A stretch of 64,000 bases of DNA, from assembly GCA_016287875.1 (NCBI GenBank), contig JAEEXQ010000006.1:1-64000 (forward strand). Direction: 5' to 3'. The notes beneath the pieces are model-generated. The model was not told the DNA's origin. It made no database searches and saw nothing but the letters and a program-made list of their open reading frames with translations. Shown here in pieces: positions 53,019 through 62,400 of the stretch (positions within the stretch are counted from its first letter, which is position 1; each line of letters opens with the position of its first letter). The position numbers and the translations under genes are program-made. This DNA comes from Bacteroidales bacterium. GTDB lineage: Bacteria > Bacteroidota > Bacteroidia > Bacteroidales > UBA932.

Positions 53019-55346
53019 TTAGTCGGTAAGCTTGTAGAGATATACGTTCTTAACGGAGGTAGAGCTCTTCTTATAGTAGCGGAACCTCTTCTGACCGTTA
53101 TCAGCATTGTACCTGAAGTGGGTATCGGCTGCTTTATCCACGATCTCGGCAGTGCCGTCGGAATTGAGGCTGATCTCGTTCAGTACCTGGCTGTCGCCGA
53201 AGTTGAGTGCGTTCTTGCCGGATGTTCCGGAAAGGTACTTCCCGCTGGCGGTCTTGACTGCATAACCGCCGGTCATCTTCTCGAAGGTGACGGTAGCAGC
53301 AAGCGTGCTGGCATCCGCAGCAATCTTGTTGTCACTGATGGTAACCGCGATATTCAGAGCTGCTGCGTCTGCAGTTCCCTTGCCGTCGAAAGCGACCTTT
53401 TCGTCTTCATTGACGATGAGATAGGTTCCAGCCCAGTCGCTGGGAGCGGCGGTCACCTTTACGAAGGCGGTTTCTTCACCGGTAGAGGACTTCTTGCCCT
53501 GGGTGATTACCACGGTGTACTCCTTCACGGAGACCTCGGCAGTAGTGGAAACCTTTATGTTGGCGACCTTGGTGCTCTCGGTGCTGGTATTCTCGGGGAA
53601 TGTGACGGTAACTTCCGCCTCGCCGGTGCCGGAGGTGGCGCTGAGCACGAAGTCAGCGTTGTCGCTGGAAGCGGTCCAGGCGCAGTTGCCCTTGACATTG
53701 AACTTGGCGGAGGTGGTTGATGCGATAACTGTTATGGCAGTAGGAGCAACCTCGAAGTTGGGGGCAGCACTTTCCTTGATCTCGGTAGGGAGAATGTTGA
53801 AGTAGTAGGTATTGGTTCCGCTGACGCCGCCGAAGTAGCCGGTGAAATCATAGATGGCACCGTCGGTAAGGGCATCGGTAAGAGTGGTAGCCACTACGGA
53901 GCCAACGCGGGAGCCGCCGATTTCGATATTGAAGTAGCTGTTGGACTTCTTGAGCTTGCCGGTAACGGTAACGAGTTCGCTCCAGTTCCCGTTGTAGGCA
54001 TCGACTGCTGCTGCATCGAGGGCCTTGGGGGTCTGAGCGGCAGGAGTGATGGTCTTGGTGCTCTCGGCGAAGGTAGCGTCGGTAAGCTGGATAAGCTCGG
54101 TGGCGCCATACTTGGCAACGGTACCGGTTACGGTAACCACCTTGCCCACTGCGGGCAGGGCAGCTTCCTTGTCGGTGACATAGACGTAGAGGTTCTTCTC
54201 GCCGCCATCGTTGATGACGTAGGAGGTCTTGCCTGCGGCAACGACTGCTCCGTCCACGATTGCACCGCCGGTCACGCTGCCTGCGAGGACTGCGGCGATG
54301 GTGGTCTCGGTGAAGGCGGGCTCGATGCGCTCACCGGTAAGGCCGGCATAGTCGTCAGCCACGGTGAAGAGGAGCTGGAGGGTTCCGTTGTAGAAGGAGG
54401 AGATACCCTTGATGGTACCGCTTCCGGAAGGAACGGTCTCGTCTTTATAGCTGGAGTACTGGCTGGAACGCACCACGAAGGTGTTGCCTTCGGCATCCTC
54501 GAAGTTGACGCTGGTGGCCTTTCCGCCCTGGACCCAGGTCTTGCCGATATCGGCCTTGGCAACCTGCACGCCTTCGAGGGCTACATACTGGGCCTCGTAC
54601 TTGTTGGCGAGGAAATCTGCCATGGTAACGGTCTTGGCTGCGAGGGTGGCATCACCGGTCTTGCTGGCGTTCTGGAGCTTCGCGCCTTCGACCTCAAGCT
54701 GTCCGCTGTAAAGCTTCAGGGAAGCACCGGTAAGGTCGACGGAGATTTCTTCCCCGCGCTTGAAGGTGGAGTTGGCGTCGAAGAAAATCTGCACGCCTGC
54801 AGTTTCATCCTGCAGATAGACGATCTTCTTGGAAGTGAGGTTATTGAGGTCGACGTTGGAAAGGACGACACCCTTGACCATCGTTCCCTCGGCGATGTTG
54901 ACAACTTCTTCGCCGGTAGGAGCCTGCTCGCGGAGAGCGGCGATGGTGATGTAGGAAGAGCCCTGCTCACCTTCCTGGTTGACGGTGATGGTCTTGGAAC
55001 CAAGCACGGTAGAACCCTGGAGGATGGAGATGGTAACGGTTCCCATACGGTCTTTACCTGCATTGGCAAGGACGTCGATGGAAACGGACTGCTCTTTGGC
55101 GGAAGCTTTTCCGCTGGCAGGAGTAACGGCAATCCAATCGGCTGCGTTCTCGGAGACGCTGGCGGTCCAGTTGCGGGTAGCAACGAACTTTACGGTCTGG
55201 GAAGACTCGGCAGATGCAAGATTGATGGTAGCATCACTTTTGAGGGTGATCGCAGCAGCGCCGAGATCCGGCTCTTTGGGGTCGCACCCTGCGAACAATA
55301 CGGTCGCAGCGGCAGCCACAATAGCGAATATGGATTTGATCTTCAT
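53019..55346 (-). CDS. Multidomain BACON/DUF5689/OB-fold surface lipoprotein
   Basis: This 775-residue lipoprotein (VLFAGCDPK, Cys21) has a BACON domain (about 32-126), a DUF5689-like region (about 130-345, with VYLQDETAGVQIFF), an OB-fold (about 348-522), a second BACON domain (about 532-618) and a C-terminal region (about 630-775, TYLIVNEDEKVAFDG, KYLSGTSG). BACON domains are thought to bind or space carbohydrate or mucin-linked domains. No catalytic site was seen. The first BACON and the OB-fold are close copies of those in the next lipoprotein upstream. It has its own promoter and precedes the NUC1 gene by 14 bases. Confidence 0.85.
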   Translation of the reverse strand: MKIKSIFAIVAAAATVLFAGCDPKEPDLGAAAITLKSDATINLASAESSQTVKFVATRNWTASVSENAADWIAVTPASGKASAKEQSVSIDVLANAGKDRMGTVTISILQGSTVLGSKTITVNQEGEQGSSYITIAALREQAPTGEEVVNIAEGTMVKGVVLSNVDLNNLTSKKIVYLQDETAGVQIFFDANSTFKRGEEISVDLTGASLKLYSGQLEVEGAKLQNASKTGDATLAAKTVTMADFLANKYEAQYVALEGVQVAKADIGKTWVQGGKATSVNFEDAEGNTFVVRSSQYSSYKDETVPSGSGTIKGISSFYNGTLQLLFTVADDYAGLTGERIEPAFTETTIAAVLAGSVTGGAIVDGAVVAAGKTSYVINDGGEKNLYVYVTDKEAALPAVGKVVTVTGTVAKYGATELIQLTDATFAESTKTITPAAQTPKALDAAAVDAYNGNWSELVTVTGKLKKSNSYFNIEIGGSRVGSVVATTLTDALTDGAIYDFTGYFGGVSGTNTYYFNILPTEIKESAAPNFEVAPTAITVIASTTSAKFNVKGNCAWTASSDNADFVLSATSGTGEAEVTVTFPENTSTESTKVANIKVSTTAEVSVKEYTVVITQGKKSSTGEETAFVKVTAAPSDWAGTYLIVNEDEKVAFDGKGTADAAALNIAVTISDNKIAADASTLAATVTFEKMTGGYAVKTASGKYLSGTSGKNALNFGDSQVLNEISLNSDGTAEIVDKAADTHFRYNADNGQKRFRYYKKSSTSVKNVYLYKLTD

Positions 55347-55402
55347 AATTGATAGTTTTAGTTTGTATTATAATCTGTTGATAAATGAGTTCATATAGCC
55401 TT

Positions 55403-55434
55403 CAAATATAGTTATTCCTACGGAATAAATCAAA
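55403..55434 (-). promoter_or_regulatory. Promoter of the BACON/DUF5689-NUC1-EEP operon
   Basis: On the minus strand TTTG (55434 to 55431) and TATATTTG (55410 to 55403) are separated by exactly 20 bases, matching the Bacteroidota -33/-7 pattern. The -33 motif is formed by the end of the preceding terminator T-run. The leader is about 55 bases. Confidence 0.65.
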
Positions 55435-55460
55435 AAAAAAGCGCAGCCCGGAGGCTGCGC
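55432..55460 (-). terminator. Rho-independent terminator after the 55481-57316 gene
   Basis: Read leftwards, GCGCAGCC-4-GGCTGCGC (55460 to 55441) forms a perfect eight-base stem followed by nine T (55440 to 55432). It lies 20 bases past the stop codon. Confidence 0.93.
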
Positions 55461-55480
55461 CCATAAAAGTGCTTCAGAAC

Positions 55481-57316
55481 TTAGTTCTTGGGAACATAAA
55501 CAGCGAAGGCAGCGGCGGCTGCGGCCATTTCGTCGGCCGTCAGCGTGGGAGCACCGAACTTCGCGAGGTTGAACGCCCTGTAGTTGAAGTCGCCCCACCA
55601 GGCATCGTCCACCACGACGAAGGTGTTGGCTACATTGGCCGGACGGGCTGCGGTATTCTTCTGCCCGAGAGCCTGCCATCCCTCAGGACGGTACTGGCAG
55701 CCATAGTTGACGACTATTACGGATCCGTTGGGTATCTTGGACTTCTCCACAATATTGGTGGCCACATACTGAGTACTGGTAGTCGAGGCCAGGTTCGAGT
55801 TGCTGTCGGTAGTGGAGTTGTAGAAGGCTCCGGGGGTGTAGGTAAACTCGAGTTTGGTATAATTGGCCGGGTCAAAGCCGCCCTTGCGGAGCAGCTCGTC
55901 GGTAGATGCCACAGGCTTGGGGATGAAGATGCCGAACACGTGCTCGAGCTCTTCCTGCTGGGTTTCGTCAAGGCTGGGATTGCCTCTTCTGGCCACGTTG
56001 AAGGCCCTGTAATTGAAGGAAGTTCCCCACCAGGCATCGTCCACCACGACTACAGGATTGCTGTCACCGGTAACGTTGTCGGGGCGCTTGCCGGAGTTCT
56101 TCTTTCCCTTCTCCTGCCAGGCATCGGGACGGTACATCCATCCGTTGGCCACCTCCGCGGTGCCGCCCTGGATTACGAGGACGGAGCCTACGGGAAGCTT
56201 GCTCCTGTGGAACTGCTGGGTGGCGGCGAACTGGCTGGAGTTGCTCTGGCCGGTGATGATCTTGGAGTGGTTGGTGCCGTCGATGGAGTTCCAGTATCCA
56301 TTATGAGTCCACTCGATTTCGACGCGGGTATAGTCTTCCATCTTGTATCCTGCATCCTCGAAGATCCTCACGCAGGGTTCCCTGGTATCGATCTCGGAGA
56401 TGACGGCAGGAAGGACGTTGAAGTACTTGGTAGAGCTTCCGCTCACCCCGCCGAAGAATCCTATGATGCCATAGGTCTTGCCATCTACCAGGGCATCGTT
56501 GCCGGGGCTGGCGACGATGGATCCCATCCTTTCGCCGCCGATCTCGATGTTAAGGTAGTTGCCCGATTTCTTTAGTACGCCCTGGATGGCGACGAGCTCG
56601 GACCAGTTCTCCGCATAAGCGTCCACTGCAGCGGCGTCGAGTTTCTTGGGAGTAGGAGTGGTGATATTGAAGTCCTTGGTAGATTCGGAGACTTCGATTT
56701 CGGTAAGTTGGATGAGGTTTGTAGCGCCGTAGGTTGCGACCTTGCCCTGCACCTTCACCTTGGTGCGTGCAGCGGGAGCCGCGACGTTCTTTCCGAATAC
56801 ATAGAGGTTCTTCTCTCCGCCGTCGTTGATGACGAAAGCATTATTGCCGGCCGCCATCACGAAACCCTCGACGATAACACCGCCGGTGGCAGTTCCGGCC
56901 AGCACTTCCTCGACTGTCGCGTCGACGAAGGGAGGTATTCCGTTTTGCTGGGTTACGGTGACGGACTTGGTTCCGGCCACCTTGCCACCATCCATGATGG
57001 AGATGGTCACGCTGCCGGAGCGCTCAGCCTCGGTATTGGCGGCGGCGCTTACCGTTACGCTCTGCTCCTTGTCGGAGGCTTTTCCGCTGGCAGGGGCTAC
57101 GCTGAGCCAGCTCTGGGCCTCTTCCGAAACGGTAGCTGTCCAGTCACGGTTGGCGACGAATGTAATGGTCTTGGTGGTTTCGGCAGAGGGGATGCCGATT
57201 GTAGCCTCGCTCTTGAGGGTGATTTCTGCGGGGCTGGGTTTTTCATTGGTCTTTTCGCATCCGGAGAGGATGAGAGCAGCCGCTGCTGCAAAGACCAGAA
57301 GGGATCTGATTCTCAT
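55481..57316 (-). CDS. BACON/OB-fold surface lipoprotein with duplicated C-terminal domain
   Basis: This 611-residue lipoprotein (LILSGCEKT, Cys20) has a BACON domain (about 31-124), an OB-fold (about 133-307) and two copies of an unrecognised domain (about 313-467 and 471-611). Each copy contains YRPxxWQxxGxKN, VVVDDAWWG and FNYRAFN. The BACON and OB parts closely match those of the 53019-55346 protein, so the two are paralogues with exchanged C-terminal modules. I start at ATG 57316, which begins the lipoprotein signal. It is flanked by terminators on both sides and has its own promoter, so it is a single-gene transcript. Confidence 0.85.
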   Translation of the reverse strand: MRIRSLLVFAAAAALILSGCEKTNEKPSPAEITLKSEATIGIPSAETTKTITFVANRDWTATVSEEAQSWLSVAPASGKASDKEQSVTVSAAANTEAERSGSVTISIMDGGKVAGTKSVTVTQQNGIPPFVDATVEEVLAGTATGGVIVEGFVMAAGNNAFVINDGGEKNLYVFGKNVAAPAARTKVKVQGKVATYGATNLIQLTEIEVSESTKDFNITTPTPKKLDAAAVDAYAENWSELVAIQGVLKKSGNYLNIEIGGERMGSIVASPGNDALVDGKTYGIIGFFGGVSGSSTKYFNVLPAVISEIDTREPCVRIFEDAGYKMEDYTRVEIEWTHNGYWNSIDGTNHSKIITGQSNSSQFAATQQFHRSKLPVGSVLVIQGGTAEVANGWMYRPDAWQEKGKKNSGKRPDNVTGDSNPVVVVDDAWWGTSFNYRAFNVARRGNPSLDETQQEELEHVFGIFIPKPVASTDELLRKGGFDPANYTKLEFTYTPGAFYNSTTDSNSNLASTTSTQYVATNIVEKSKIPNGSVIVVNYGCQYRPEGWQALGQKNTAARPANVANTFVVVDDAWWGDFNYRAFNLAKFGAPTLTADEMAAAAAAFAVYVPKN

Positions 57317-57369
57317 GATTAAGTGTTTTAGTTCTATTAATTTGTTGTAAAACAATTTCTTGCGGACTG

Positions 57370-57401
57370 CGAATATAATTATTCCCTCCGAATAAAGCAA
57401 A
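57370..57401 (-). promoter_or_regulatory. Promoter of the 55481-57316 lipoprotein gene
   Basis: On the minus strand TTTG (57401 to 57398) and TATATTCG (57377 to 57370) are 20 bases apart. The spacer has the pattern TTTATTCGGAGGGAATAA, closely related to that of the promoter at 55403-55434. Confidence 0.6.
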
Positions 57402-57440
57402 AAAAGGAATCGGCCGGAGCGTCAGACGCCCGGCCGATTC
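57399..57440 (-). terminator. Rho-independent terminator after the 57462-59474 gene
   Basis: Read leftwards, GAATCGGCCGG (57440 to 57430) pairs perfectly with CCGGCCGATTC (57417 to 57407). A further GCGTC/GACGC pair lies inside, and seven T follow (57405 to 57399). Confidence 0.93.
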
Positions 57441-57461
57441 GATCAGAAGTATATATCCGTA

Positions 57462-59474
57462 TTAGTTCGCGGTGAAGTGTGCGGCATCCCAGATACCCAC
57501 CTGCAGATTTGCATTGTAGCGGGTAGGCCAGCAGACGAGGTCGCCTTTGGTATTTGCGGCGATTTCGATCTTGTTCTTGACCTGGGAATAACCTGCGATG
57601 CTGCTCTCGCCCTGCTTGACGGTAGTGTTGCGGTTCGAGGTGGTAAGAGCGGGATCGATGGTTATGCCTTCGAGTTTGACCTTGCGGTTCTGCTGGCGCA
57701 GATAGCTGGCAAGGAGCTTGTCGATGGTGAGCACGGTGGCTGCGGGAGCCTCGCCTGCGGTAACGGTAGCAGCGCTGACGTTGATGTCGGTAAGCTCTGC
57801 GAAGCCGTTGTAGAGCTTGATCTTACCGGTAACGGTTCCGCTGATGACGTCACCTTCCTTGAGGCCGTGGCCGCTCTTGTAGAGCTGTACGCCGCCGGTA
57901 GCATCCTGGATGAATGCATTGTTGCCATTGACATAGCTGACGACTGCGTCGGTAAGCTCGGCCTTGAAGCTGGCCTCGGTTGCAGCGGCTGCGTTGTCGA
58001 GCTCGGCGATGTTCTTGTAGCTAGCATCGGCTACATCCTCGACCTTCACGTCCTTGAACTCCCAGGTGCCATATGCATCTGCGGTGCTCTTGTAGGTGAA
58101 TTTGATCTTAACGAGGCCGCCGGTGAACCTTGCGAGGCTGATCTGCCCGGAAGCGACATAGCTCCAGTTCTTACCCTCGGAATAGACGGGAACGAGGACC
58201 TGGGTCCAGCTGGCGCCGTTGTCGGTGGTGACATATACGGTGTACTCGTTATCTACATTGCCTGCAAACCTCTGGGCGTGCTGGAAAGTAAGGACAGGGT
58301 TCTTGGCACCGGTAAGGTCGATGTTGGGGCTGATGACGCTGGCTTCGGAAACTCCCTTGCCGGTCACCTTGCCGACCATTCCGTAGGAACTGCTGTTGGT
58401 CCAGATGTTCTCGACACCTTCGAAAGGAGTCACTACCTCGACCTCCCAGGCACCGAATCCGTCGGTAAGAGGATCGTTGTAAGGCAGAGGATATGCGGAG
58501 AGACCGGAAGCCTGGGTCACGTCGATGTTGACCTCGGTAACAGCCTCGCCCTTGGTGGACTTGAGGGTGATGACGCCCTTGCGGGTATCCTCGGTGTTGG
58601 CGCTAGCGTGAATGTTCACGAAGGTGGTATCGGCAACGCGGGAGATGCTGCTTACGCTGAGCCAGCCTGCGTTGGAAGAGAAGTCGAGATTATCTCCGCT
58701 GTACTGCACCTTGGCGGTAACGGTGGTCTCTTCCTTAGGAAGGGAGAACTCGAGATTGTCGACGGTGATCAGCGAAGGGATGATGCTGACGATGGTAACG
58801 TCCACGAGCTCCACGGTGCCGTTGTAAACGGTCTTGGGGCCTTCGATGGTAACCACGTCACCAACTGCGAGATCCCAAGCATTGGGGTTGGCAGGGCAGT
58901 TGAGAACCTCCATCTCGGGTTTGGTCTTGTCGAAGGTAGCACCCTTCTTGTCGCAAGTACCATAGATGTAGAGATCGGTCTCGGAAGTGCCGTCGTTGAT
59001 GTACCAGTTGCCATAGTTGGTGCCGGTGATCTTGGTGACCTTACCGGTGACCTTGTAGGTCTTGTCGGGGCCGTCGAAGACGTCCTTGATGGTAGATGCA
59101 GGAACCTCGACACCGGCAGGAGCGGCCTGGTTGACGTTGATTATCTTGGTCTTCTTGCCCATCACGATGTTGACCTCGGTCTTGCGGGCAGCGGTGGATT
59201 CGGTAGCGGAGAAGCTGACGGTCACTTCCTCTCCGGCGGCGCCGGCAGCAGGAGCGATGGTAAGCCAATCGACTTTAGTGTCAGGAATGGAAGCGGTCCA
59301 GTCCTCATCTCCCTTGATGGTGACGGTGACTGCAGTACCCTCGGTAGGAATGGTGATGTAGTCGTTGGAGACTTCCAGGCCTTTCATTTTAGCCACAGGC
59401 TCTAACTCAGGGTTGCAGCTTGCGAAAAGGGCGACCGCTGCAGCGAGAGAGGCGATAATATATTTGAATTTCAT
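57462..59474 (-). CDS. BACON/OB-fold lipoprotein with choice-of-anchor-like jelly roll
   Basis: This 670-residue lipoprotein (AALFASCNP pattern, Cys20) has two BACON domains (about 33-118 and 237-330), an OB-fold between them (about 123-235, NWYINDGTSETDLYIYG), a jelly-roll of the choice-of-anchor type (about 340-485, FQHAQRFAGNVDNEYTVYVT) and a second OB-fold (about 490-610, VSYVNGNNAFIQDATGGVQLY, shown only to mark the QDATGG strand). No catalytic residues were recognised, so binding of surface ligand for the TonB receptor is the likely role. It follows the Oar-like receptor gene by 15 bases and ends at a strong terminator. Confidence 0.85.
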   Translation of the reverse strand: MKFKYIIASLAAAVALFASCNPELEPVAKMKGLEVSNDYITIPTEGTAVTVTIKGDEDWTASIPDTKVDWLTIAPAAGAAGEEVTVSFSATESTAARKTEVNIVMGKKTKIINVNQAAPAGVEVPASTIKDVFDGPDKTYKVTGKVTKITGTNYGNWYINDGTSETDLYIYGTCDKKGATFDKTKPEMEVLNCPANPNAWDLAVGDVVTIEGPKTVYNGTVELVDVTIVSIIPSLITVDNLEFSLPKEETTVTAKVQYSGDNLDFSSNAGWLSVSSISRVADTTFVNIHASANTEDTRKGVITLKSTKGEAVTEVNIDVTQASGLSAYPLPYNDPLTDGFGAWEVEVVTPFEGVENIWTNSSSYGMVGKVTGKGVSEASVISPNIDLTGAKNPVLTFQHAQRFAGNVDNEYTVYVTTDNGASWTQVLVPVYSEGKNWSYVASGQISLARFTGGLVKIKFTYKSTADAYGTWEFKDVKVEDVADASYKNIAELDNAAAATEASFKAELTDAVVSYVNGNNAFIQDATGGVQLYKSGHGLKEGDVISGTVTGKIKLYNGFAELTDINVSAATVTAGEAPAATVLTIDKLLASYLRQQNRKVKLEGITIDPALTTSNRNTTVKQGESSIAGYSQVKNKIEIAANTKGDLVCWPTRYNANLQVGIWDAAHFTAN

Positions 59475-59489
59475 AACTAGCCTGATTAA

Positions 59490-62400
59490 TTAGTTGAACA
59501 TGTACTTAAGGCCGATCTGCATATACCAGCAGTTGCCGAGAGTGTGCTGGAAATCCCAAGTGCTGACACCCTTGTTGACGGTGGTGGAGAACACGGGAAC
59601 TCCGTCGGGATCGGTACGCTCATACTTCAGGATCTTTGCATTTCCGTTGGTATCGTGCTGTACGTCGGTATTCCAGGTCTTGGTGACACCCCACTGGGAG
59701 TTGAAGAGGTTGCCCACGTTCTGGACGTCGAGGCTGACCTGGAGAGTATTCTTGACGCTGCCGACCTTGATGATGAAGTCGTGAGCGTAGCGGAAGTCGA
59801 AGATGTGGCGGAGAGGCTGGTTCACAGCGTAAGCCTCGGCATACTGGCCCTTGTGGGAGCTGAGGTACTCATCCTGCTTTGCGAATTCGACATACTTGTC
59901 CATATCTTCCTGAGTGGCGAAGCGGAATGCAGCGTCAGCGCCGACACCCATCTCTTCGTCCTTAGGAATGTAGATAAGGTCGTAGTTGTTACCGTCACCG
60001 TTGAGGTCGTTGGCGTAGATGTAGCTGTTGCCGGAGTAACGGAGGCCTTCGTAGAGGAGGCTCCAGTGGTTGTGCGCCTTGTCGGTGTAGCTGACGGAAG
60101 CCATCAGACGGTCAGGAAGGTTGTAGCTGGAGTTGTGCAGTATGTTGAAGTTCGGGCCATCGACGGAAGGAATGTACTTCCAGGCGGCAGTGGCGTTGGA
60201 ACCGGGCATACCGGTGATTTCCTTGCTGACGGTGTGGGTGTAGGATGCGATGAAATCAAGTCCCTTGACAGGCTCGGCCTTGAGTTCGATGGTTGCCATG
60301 GAACCGTAACCCTCGTTGGAGTTGGTAAGGATGTAAGCGTCGGTCCTGTTGTACTTGTAGTTCGAAGGATAGATATGACGCTGGTCGGCACCATTGAAGG
60401 TAGCCCAGCCGGAGTTGTCGTCGGTGATGTTGTAGTTGGTCAGCATCACGGCGTTGAGAGTCTTGTTGTAGATGTACTCACCAGTGATGGTGACAGGGAA
60501 GCTTACGGGAAGAGTCCAGTCGAAAGCGATGGAGGACTTCCACACCTGAGGCATCTTGAAGTTGTTGTCCACACCTGCGACCTCGCTGGGAGCGGGAGCG
60601 GTTTCAGGAGTGATGGTAGTAGGATACTTGTCGGCGTCGATTCCGTTGAGGATCTCGAGGATCTTCCAACGGTCGGTCACGAGCTTGCCACCCTGGACGA
60701 ACTTGGAAAGCACTGCAGCATCCTTCATCTGGGTCAGACGGCCCTTCACGATACCTGCGTTGGTAGGCATGTTGGTGAAGAACACGAGAGGGATACGGCC
60801 GGCGAAAAGACCGGAACCACCGCGGATCTTGAGGCTGCGGTCGCCGAATACATCGTAGCTGAAGCCGATACGGGGGCTGATCTGGATATTGCTCTTAGGC
60901 CAGAGACCGGTATCAACGTGACGCCCGCCGTAGTCGATAGCCTTGGTGGCGTTGTTGGTCATGATATCGTCGTTGTTGAACGAGATATTGTCGAAGCGGA
61001 TACCAGCGGTAAGCTTGAGTTTGTCGTTCACGCTCCACTCGTCCTGGGCATAGATGCCGAACATTGCGAAACGCACCTTTGCGGAAGGATATTCATCCTT
61101 GTCGAAGCCCCAGTCGAATGCCATTGCAACGGGAGCGTTGCCGGCGTAGAAGTCGGAGAGGCTGCTGAACTGGTACATACCGGTACCGTTACGCATATAG
61201 GTGTTGAGAGCCATCTGGGCCTCGTAGTTCAGACCTGCGGTAATCTTGTGGTCGCCAGCATAGTAGGTGATATCGTCCTTGATGTTGAGATCGGTACTCT
61301 GAACCTTGTTACGATAGGTGAAGAGTTCGGTACCGAAGTTCATGTAAGGCATGGATTCGTCGCCGAGGTCGCCCGAGGCAATCTCCACGAAGGGGAAGAA
61401 TCCACCGTCGTTTCCACGCACATCCTGAGTATCGGAGTAGGTGAAGAGGAACTGGTTGGAGAGGTTGTCGGAAAGACGGCTGTTGAGGTCGAAGCCGTAG
61501 GTGGCGATGTTGTTCATCTGGTTGTACAGCGAGTTGCTGAACACGAGACCATCCTTGCTGACCATGTTGTTGCCGAGGGTAGGAACGTCACGGGAAGTGG
61601 AAGGAACTTTCCACTCGTTGGCGGTGGTGTAAGTGTAACGCAGAGCCAGTTTGTGATTCTGGTTGATGTTCCAGTCGATACGGCCGAGGAACTTGGTGGT
61701 TCCGTTGTCCTTGTTGTAGTCGGAGTAGGAACCGGGGTCGTAGTCGTAGTTGTCCTTGAGGAACTGGCGCATGGTCGCGGCCTCGGAAGTCTTGACGCGG
61801 GTGATCATGCGGTCTTCGTCTGCCACGCCGTCCTCGGAAGTACGCCATTTGATGACCTCGGAAGGATTAGGGGTGCGCTCGGCATTCACGAAGAAGAAGA
61901 GCTTGTTCTTTACGATAGGTCCGCCGAGGGTGAAACCGTAAGTGGTCTCCCTTTCGGTAGTCCTCTCGAGATCGACACCGTCGATGCGGCTACCGTGGAG
62001 GTTCTCGTTCTGATGATATACGTAGGCGGTACCCTTGAGGGTGTTGGTTCCCGACTTGGTAATGGCGTTCATACCACCTCCGATGAAGTTGGACTGGCGG
62101 ACGTCATAAGGGGAAACGATAACCTGGATTTCCTCGATGGCATCGATGGAGATGGGGTTGCCACCACCGGGAAGGGATGCGGAAAGACCGAAGTTATTGT
62201 TGAAGTTTGCACCGTCGACGGTAAAGTTCGCGGAACGGCCTGAGCTACCGGAGAAGTTCATTCCGTTTCCTCCGAAAGGAGAAAGCTTTGCGATGTCGGT
62301 CATACTCCTGCTCACGGTAGGGAGCTCGTTCATCTGCCTGGAGGAGATGTTGGTGGATGCACCGGTCTTCTCGACGGCAGCGAACTTGGAAGTAGGAGCT

